DNA of 64,000 nucleotides from Aldehydirespirator sp965203575. Lineage in GTDB: Bacteria > Actinomycetota > Acidimicrobiia > Acidimicrobiales > Aldehydirespiratoraceae. The translations under genes were made by a program, and so were the position numbers. The DNA is taken from NCBI GenBank assembly GCA_965203575.1, contig OZ241894.1, positions 3,782,001 through 3,846,000 on the forward strand. The letters are read 5' to 3'. The notes beneath the pieces are model-generated. The model saw only the letters and a program-made list of their open reading frames with translations, had not been told where the DNA came from and did no database searches. Below are positions 59,051 to 64,000 of this stretch, piece after piece; position 1 is the first letter of the stretch, and each line of letters begins with the position of its first letter.

Positions 59051-60820
59051 ATGCCGCTTCGACGGGTCGCTCATCTTCTGTTTGTGGCCGGGCTCATGGC
59101 AACGGCGTGCTCGGACGAACCGTCCGCGCCCGATGGCCCGGCTGGAGAAGGCGATCACGCCGAGGCAGCCGCCACCGACGACCGCTCCCGTGCCGAAGCA
59201 TCGATCACGTCTCCGCCTGCGCCGGTCGAGGGTAAATACACGGCGGTGGCGGCCGGGTACTGGCACACCTGCGCGATCCGGTCCGACGGCGGGATCGAGT
59301 GCTGGGGCGTCAACCAGAACGGAGTACTCGATGCGCCTGAAGGACAGTTCAAAGCCATCGCGGCCGGCTACGGGCACAATTGCGCCGTCCGGGTAGACGG
59401 CGGGATCGAGTGCTGGAGCTCGGAACGTGATCGTTGGAGTGACACACCCGAAGGCCGTTTCGCGGCCGTCTCCGCAGCCGGCGACAACACGTGTGCTCTA
59501 CGTGACGACGGCGATGTCGAGTGTTGGGGCAGTTACAACGACCAACTCTCGACGCCGCCCGGAGGACACTTCGAAGCGGTGGCCACCGGCGCAGGGCACG
59601 CCTGCGTGCTGCGCAGCGGCGGCACCGTCCAGTGCTGGGGCGCTAACGAGGCGGGCCAGGCCGATCGTCCCGCGGCCCGTTTCGGCACCATCGCAGCAGG
59701 ACGCGACCACAACTGCGGAATACGCACCGACGGCACCGTCGAATGCTGGGGATCGGACTTCCTGGGCAAGACGGATGCGCCCGAAGGCAGTTTCAGCACC
59801 CTCTCCGCCGGAGTGGACCACACGTGCGGGGTGCTCACGGACGGGACAGCCCGCTGCTGGGGCTCGAACGCCCACGGTGCCGTGCCCGCTCCTGACGGCC
59901 GGTTCCGGACGGTCGCCGCTGGCGCCGATCACAGCTGCGGTCTACGAACCGACGGCACGATCCAATGCTGGGGCCGGCGCTTCGGCGCGGGTGCCGACCC
60001 TCCCGGCGACCGGTTCGCATCGCTGGTTGCGAGCGGCAACCACACGTGCGGGCTGCGCACCGACGGCACCGTCGAATGCTGGGGAACAGACCTCGTAGGT
60101 CAGATGGAACCGCTCGACGGACACTTCAACAAGATCGCCACCGGGAACTACTTCGCCTGCGGCCTGCGCACTGACGGGACCATCGAATGTTGGGGTTTCG
60201 ACCGTTTCGGCGTGCTGGACAGCCCGGACGGACAGTTCATCGACGTCACCGCCGCCGTCGGACACGCCTGCGGCCTGCGAGATGACGACACCGTCGAATG
60301 CTGGGGCTCCAACTCGCACGGACAGACCGACGCCCCCGCCGCCACCTTCTGGGCCATCTCGGCAGGGAGCTCCCACACCTGCGGCATCCTCTTGACGGGC
60401 GAGGTCGAGTGCTGGGGGAACCCGTACGCGGGGCGGCTGAACCCCCCGCAGGGGTCCTTCGTTACCTTCGCGACTCCGGAGCGCAAACCCCGCCACCCGA
60501 AAGGGTTCATCGCGGCCGGTGAGAGCCACACCTGCGCGCTGCGAAGGGACGGCGAGGTCGAATGCTGGGGCTCCAACTCGCACGGACAACTCAACGTGCC
60601 CGACCGTGAGTTCGTTGCCATCTCCTCCGGGGTGCACTCGTGCGGGCTGCGCAAGAACGGCGACATCGAATGCTGGGGCTGGACAGAGGCGACGCCCCCC
60701 GGGCCGTTCGCTGACGTGGAAGTCGGCCAGGGATACACCTGCGGACTGCGCCCTGACGGCACCATCGAGTGCTGGGGAACGCTGCGGGCCCCGCCCGAGG
60801 GAGTGACCTACACCGGCTAA
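59051..60820 (+). CDS. RCC1-repeat lipoprotein, paralogue 2
   Basis: A 589-residue protein starting MPLRRVAHLLFVAGLMATAC, a proper lipoprotein signal with Cys at position 20. About 14 RCC1-type repeats follow (for example GHNCAVRVDGGIECW and HTCGLRTDGTVECWG), predicted to form two seven-bladed propellers or a long solenoid. Only one base separates it from the stop of paralogue 1, so the genes are cotranscribed and arose by tandem duplication. Such proteins are abundant in Acidimicrobiia; they may bind surface ligands or other proteins. Confidence 0.85.
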   Translation: MPLRRVAHLLFVAGLMATACSDEPSAPDGPAGEGDHAEAAATDDRSRAEASITSPPAPVEGKYTAVAAGYWHTCAIRSDGGIECWGVNQNGVLDAPEGQFKAIAAGYGHNCAVRVDGGIECWSSERDRWSDTPEGRFAAVSAAGDNTCALRDDGDVECWGSYNDQLSTPPGGHFEAVATGAGHACVLRSGGTVQCWGANEAGQADRPAARFGTIAAGRDHNCGIRTDGTVECWGSDFLGKTDAPEGSFSTLSAGVDHTCGVLTDGTARCWGSNAHGAVPAPDGRFRTVAAGADHSCGLRTDGTIQCWGRRFGAGADPPGDRFASLVASGNHTCGLRTDGTVECWGTDLVGQMEPLDGHFNKIATGNYFACGLRTDGTIECWGFDRFGVLDSPDGQFIDVTAAVGHACGLRDDDTVECWGSNSHGQTDAPAATFWAISAGSSHTCGILLTGEVECWGNPYAGRLNPPQGSFVTFATPERKPRHPKGFIAAGESHTCALRRDGEVECWGSNSHGQLNVPDREFVAISSGVHSCGLRKNGDIECWGWTEATPPGPFADVEVGQGYTCGLRPDGTIECWGTLRAPPEGVTYTG

Positions 60821-60916
60821 CACTCGAATTGGCAGCCGCCGATGCCGAAAATGGACCTCACCGCTGCCACTTCCCAGCAGTCCGGGGGAGCCGGTGAGTT
60901 GGGGGCATACTGAGGC

Positions 60917-63169
60917 GTGTCCTGGTGGCGGAGGCTCGACGCGGGCCGGATCGCGATTTTGGCGGTGCTGGTGCTGGGAGTGGCCGCGTTCTTGACCCGG
61001 GGCCAGTGGCTCGGAACCGTCGAGACTGCCGTGGATGTGGCCGTAGACGCGGTGGACATCGCAGTGGACGGGGAGATCGGGGAGGATCTGGTGACCGGCG
61101 GTGAGGTGGTCGCTCCCCCGGTGGTGGACGTTGAGGACCCCGAGGACTTCGACGTCGAGACCGAGCGGCTGTACCGGATCGTGCCCGGGGCCGGCTCACT
61201 GGCCAGCTACCACATCGAGGAGCGCCTCGGCGGGCTGTCACGCACCACGGTGGGCACCACCAACGTCATGGCCGGCGAGATCGCGGTGAACCTCGTCGAT
61301 CTGGCGTCGAGCAGGGTCGGCGAGATCGTGGTGAACGTGGAGATGTTCCAGTCCGACTCCGTCCTGCGGGACAAGCGCATCCGCCACGACTTCCTGGAGT
61401 CGAGCCACTGGCCCTTCGTGCGGTTCCGGCCTTCGCAGATCGAGGGCCTCGACGCCGACTTCGCCGACAGCCTGTCCTACGAGATCGCCATCACCGGCGA
61501 ACTCACCGTCAAGGAGACCACCCGCACCGAGACCTTCGCCGGCACCGTCACCGTCACCCCCGACGCGCTTGTCGCGACGATGTCAACCACCGTGCTGACC
61601 AGCCACTACGACGTAGGCCCCATCAACATCGCCCGCCTCGTCCACACCTCCGACGAGGTGATCCTGACCTTCGAGCTGGTCGCCGGCCGCGTCGAGTTCG
61701 GCTCCGAGCCGACCGGCGACCTGCGCCGCGGGATCCCGGCAACCGAGTTCGCCAGCGGCCGGTTCGCGGCCACGGTGCAGCCCATCCTCGAGACCCGCTG
61801 CGTGAGCTGCCACACCTCGAACGGCCCGGCCTGGACCACTCTGGCCCTCGACACCGCCGGCGACGCGGCCGCCATCGCCGACGACATCGCCTTCGTCACC
61901 GGGATCAGCTTCATGCCGCCGTGGCTGCCCTCCGACCTGAGCCCCCAGTTCGTGCACGACTGGTCGCTCAGCGACGCCGAGAAGGCCGCCATCAGGGAGT
62001 GGGCCGCCGCCGGTGGCGGCCTCGATGTGCGGCCCGACACGCCGCTGGTGGCCCGCGTCCAGGCCATCATCCCGGTGGAGGAGGACCAGAAGATCGGGCC
62101 CCGCGACGGCCTCTATGCCGGCTACTCGCGGCCCGACGGCTGGCCGGTCAAGAAGGACGACTACCGCTGCCAGGTCCACGAGGTGGCCGATCCCGAGGGC
62201 GACGGCACATGGGTCAAGGGCTTCGAGTTCCGGCCCGACCAGGTGGAGGTGGTGCACCACGCCATCGTCTACCGGGTTCCGGCTGCGGCCGCGGAGGAGG
62301 TTGCGTCCAGGATCGAGGCCGAGGACCGCATTGAGGCAGCCCAGGGCTTCTCCGACGAGCCGGGCTGGACCTGCTTCGGGCTGTCGGGGCTCTTCTCCCA
62401 GGGCGTGTACTCGATCCAGGGCTGGGCGCCGGGCCAGTCGCCGACCATCTACCCGGAGGGGTACGGCATCTACCTGTGGCCCGGCGACATGATCGTCAAC
62501 CAGATCCACTACCACTACGACCACGACACCCCGGCCGACGGCTCGTGGATCATCCTCGACACCGCCACCGACGCCGAGGTGGCCGCGGGCATGACCCACA
62601 TCACCGGCGACAGCTACCTCACCCCGGCCGAGGTGCCCTGCACGCCCGAGGAGGCTGCCGTCGCGGCCGAGCGGGCGGCCACCATCGACGGCTATGTCAA
62701 CCTGTGCGAGCGGTCCAACGTGCTGGCCGAGATCGGCGAGAAGTACGACGACTTCGCCCCGCTCATCCCCGGCTTGCTGCTGGCGCAGTGCGGCGGCACC
62801 GTCGACGACTACGACGACCTCGACGGCAGCATCGGCTACAGCTCCTGCGATCTACCGGCCCGCGACACCGGCACCATCCACACGGTGCTGGGCCACATGC
62901 ACGAGTTCGGCGCGGCCTACCGGATGACCCTGCATCCCGACACGCCGGAGGAGCGGATCCTGCTCGACATCCCGGTGTGGGACTTCGAGTGGCAGCTCAA
63001 CTACGAGCCGGTGGAGAATATCCGCATCGAGCGGGGCGACACGGTTCGCTTCGAGTGCTGGTGGGACCGCACGCTGCAGTTCATGCCCGAGCCCCGCTAC
63101 ATCACCTGGAACGAGGGCACCGTCGACGAGATGTGCTTCTCCAGCATCGCGGTGATCCCGGACGCCTAG
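60917..63169 (+). CDS. YceI / cytochrome c / copper type II monooxygenase-like fusion
   Basis: A 750-residue exported protein with one N-terminal transmembrane anchor (IAILAVLVLGVAAFL). Residues 80-245 resemble a YceI lipid-binding barrel (FLESSHWPFVRFRPSQI, LTVKETTRTETFAG). A single heme c motif CVSCH is at 295-299, with MPPWLP as the likely axial Met. The C-terminal 330 residues contain spaced His pairs VVHHAIVYRV (about 447), NQIHYHYDHD (about 528) and LGHMHEFGAAY (about 660). These match copper type II ascorbate-dependent monooxygenase-like domains. The start is GTG 60917. I know of no named protein with this order. Confidence 0.72.
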   Translation: MSWWRRLDAGRIAILAVLVLGVAAFLTRGQWLGTVETAVDVAVDAVDIAVDGEIGEDLVTGGEVVAPPVVDVEDPEDFDVETERLYRIVPGAGSLASYHIEERLGGLSRTTVGTTNVMAGEIAVNLVDLASSRVGEIVVNVEMFQSDSVLRDKRIRHDFLESSHWPFVRFRPSQIEGLDADFADSLSYEIAITGELTVKETTRTETFAGTVTVTPDALVATMSTTVLTSHYDVGPINIARLVHTSDEVILTFELVAGRVEFGSEPTGDLRRGIPATEFASGRFAATVQPILETRCVSCHTSNGPAWTTLALDTAGDAAAIADDIAFVTGISFMPPWLPSDLSPQFVHDWSLSDAEKAAIREWAAAGGGLDVRPDTPLVARVQAIIPVEEDQKIGPRDGLYAGYSRPDGWPVKKDDYRCQVHEVADPEGDGTWVKGFEFRPDQVEVVHHAIVYRVPAAAAEEVASRIEAEDRIEAAQGFSDEPGWTCFGLSGLFSQGVYSIQGWAPGQSPTIYPEGYGIYLWPGDMIVNQIHYHYDHDTPADGSWIILDTATDAEVAAGMTHITGDSYLTPAEVPCTPEEAAVAAERAATIDGYVNLCERSNVLAEIGEKYDDFAPLIPGLLLAQCGGTVDDYDDLDGSIGYSSCDLPARDTGTIHTVLGHMHEFGAAYRMTLHPDTPEERILLDIPVWDFEWQLNYEPVENIRIERGDTVRFECWWDRTLQFMPEPRYITWNEGTVDEMCFSSIAVIPDA

Positions 63170-63179
63170 AGACCAAGAG

Positions 63180-64000
63180 ATGACGGACCGGCTGTTGGGG
63201 GCGGTGGAGGCCGGCGGGACCAAGTTCCGGTGTGCGGTGGTGTCGTCGGACCTGACGATCGTCGACTCCTGCCATGTGCTGACAACGGACCCCGACACGA
63301 CGCTGTCAACCGTTGTGGAGTTCCTCGAGCGGTCCGGGCCGGTGTCCGCGCTGGGAATCGCCTCGTTCGGTCCCGTCGATCTTGATCCCGACTCGCCCGG
63401 CTACGGGTCGATCGCGGACACGCCGAAACCTGGGTGGTCGGGTGCCCCGATCCTGAGCCGGCTCTCGGAGGCCCTCGGGGCGCCGGCCGGCATCCAGACC
63501 GACGTGGAGGCGGCCGCCGTGGCCGAGCAGACCCTGGGGCCCGAGCCCAGGCCGCGGTCACTCGCCTACGTCACCGTCGGCACCGGGATCGGGGCCGCGG
63601 TCGCGGTCGACGGCCTGCCCTGGCGGGGGCGACACCACAGCGAGCTGGGGCACATCCCGGTTCGCCGTGTGGCCGGCGACGACTATCCGGGCCGCTGCCC
63701 GTTCCACCGCGACTGCCTGGAGGGGATGGCCTGCGGACCGGCCATAGCCGAACGCTGGGGTGTCGACCCGTCCGAGGCTGAAGGTCGCGACGACATCTGG
63801 CAGTTGGAGGCCTCGTATCTGGCCCAGCTCGTGCGGGTGCTCGCTTACTCGTTCTCCCCCGACCGGGTGGTGTTCGGAGGTGGCGTCGGCAGCCGGCCCG
63901 GTCTGGCTGAGATGATCCGGGCCGCGGCCCGCACAGAGCTCGCCGGCTATGCCGACTACAGCTCAGGAGATGACGGGTTCGTGACCGCCCCCGCGCTGGG
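63180..64000 (+). CDS. ROK-family sugar kinase (fructokinase-like), 3' end outside the window
   Basis: At least 273 residues are visible from ATG 63180; the frame runs off the right edge. LLGAVEAGGTKFRCAVVS is the ATP-binding start. SFGPVDLDP and DVEAAAVAEQTLG form the sugar site, VTVGTGIGAAVAVDG is the DGTG-like phosphate loop, and the zinc region reads HSELGHIPVRR then CPFHRDCLEGMACGPAI. This matches bacterial ROK fructo/mannokinases. The gene is 10 bases after the YceI-fusion stop, probably in the same transcript. Confidence 0.87.
   Translation, partial: MTDRLLGAVEAGGTKFRCAVVSSDLTIVDSCHVLTTDPDTTLSTVVEFLERSGPVSALGIASFGPVDLDPDSPGYGSIADTPKPGWSGAPILSRLSEALGAPAGIQTDVEAAAVAEQTLGPEPRPRSLAYVTVGTGIGAAVAVDGLPWRGRHHSELGHIPVRRVAGDDYPGRCPFHRDCLEGMACGPAIAERWGVDPSEAEGRDDIWQLEASYLAQLVRVLAYSFSPDRVVFGGGVGSRPGLAEMIRAAARTELAGYADYSSGDDGFVTAPAL

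Overview
The window is chromosomal DNA from a high-GC actinobacterium, most likely an uncultured Acidimicrobiia-type organism. The evidence is the housekeeping gene order (DUF512 protein-der, rsmE-dnaJ-hrcA-lepA, rpsT, holA-comEC-comEA), an F420-type LLM oxidoreductase, several CaiB/BaiF CoA-transferases and acyl-CoA dehydrogenases, and cysteine-rich RCC1-repeat lipoproteins. Taxonomy is inferred from gene content only.

Region 1 (1 to about 16,080) looks like a defence island next to a tRNA-Pro gene. It holds two translationally coupled unknown genes, a beta-class DNA methyltransferase, an integrase remnant, and a DISARM set (C5-cytosine methyltransferase DrmMII, helicase DrmA, DUF1998 protein DrmB, PLD protein DrmC). 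Next come a secreted SLH/zinc-peptidase-like protein, a nested inverted repeat, a broken vsr gene and a small helical ORF. Last is a compact three-gene operon, visibly richer in A+T, encoding a double-GHKL sensor-kinase-like ATPase, a receiver-domain protein and an unknown protein. I consider that operon the best candidate for an undescribed, probably defensive, signalling system. The DISARM set is also unusual: it has two methyltransferases and no visible drmD or drmE.

Region 2 (16,081-33,430) is the housekeeping core: tRNA-Pro, a SpoIIE-type phosphatase, Der, a DUF512 protein, a pseudokinase with a hexapeptide repeat, RsmE, DnaJ, HrcA, LepA, S20, DNA polymerase III delta, ComEC, ComEA, a thioredoxin-TPR protein, an F420-type oxidoreductase and tRNA-Ala. 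A 122-bp tandem duplication lies between dnaJ and rsmE, and long perfect inverted repeats lie at the comEC stop and downstream of the thioredoxin gene.

Region 3 (33,484-43,711) holds a DMT-like membrane protein, an alkyl-DHAP-synthase-like flavoprotein, a CoA-transferase, a beta-hydroxyacid dehydrogenase coupled to an AbiE-like toxin-antitoxin pair, an APH-fold phosphotransferase, and a trimethylamine-dehydrogenase-like flavoprotein broken by one frameshift.

Region 4 (43,720-50,106) holds an ECF sigma factor with its coupled membrane partner, small secreted proteins, thiol peroxidase, an aromatic-amino-acid-decarboxylase-like PLP enzyme and a VapBC-type module. Region 5 (50,173-55,792) is an acyl-CoA catabolic operon. 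Region 6 (55,789-64,000) holds a coiled-coil membrane protein, a membrane molybdoenzyme, two tandem RCC1 proteins, a YceI-cytochrome c-copper-monooxygenase-like fusion, and the start of a ROK sugar kinase cut by the window edge.
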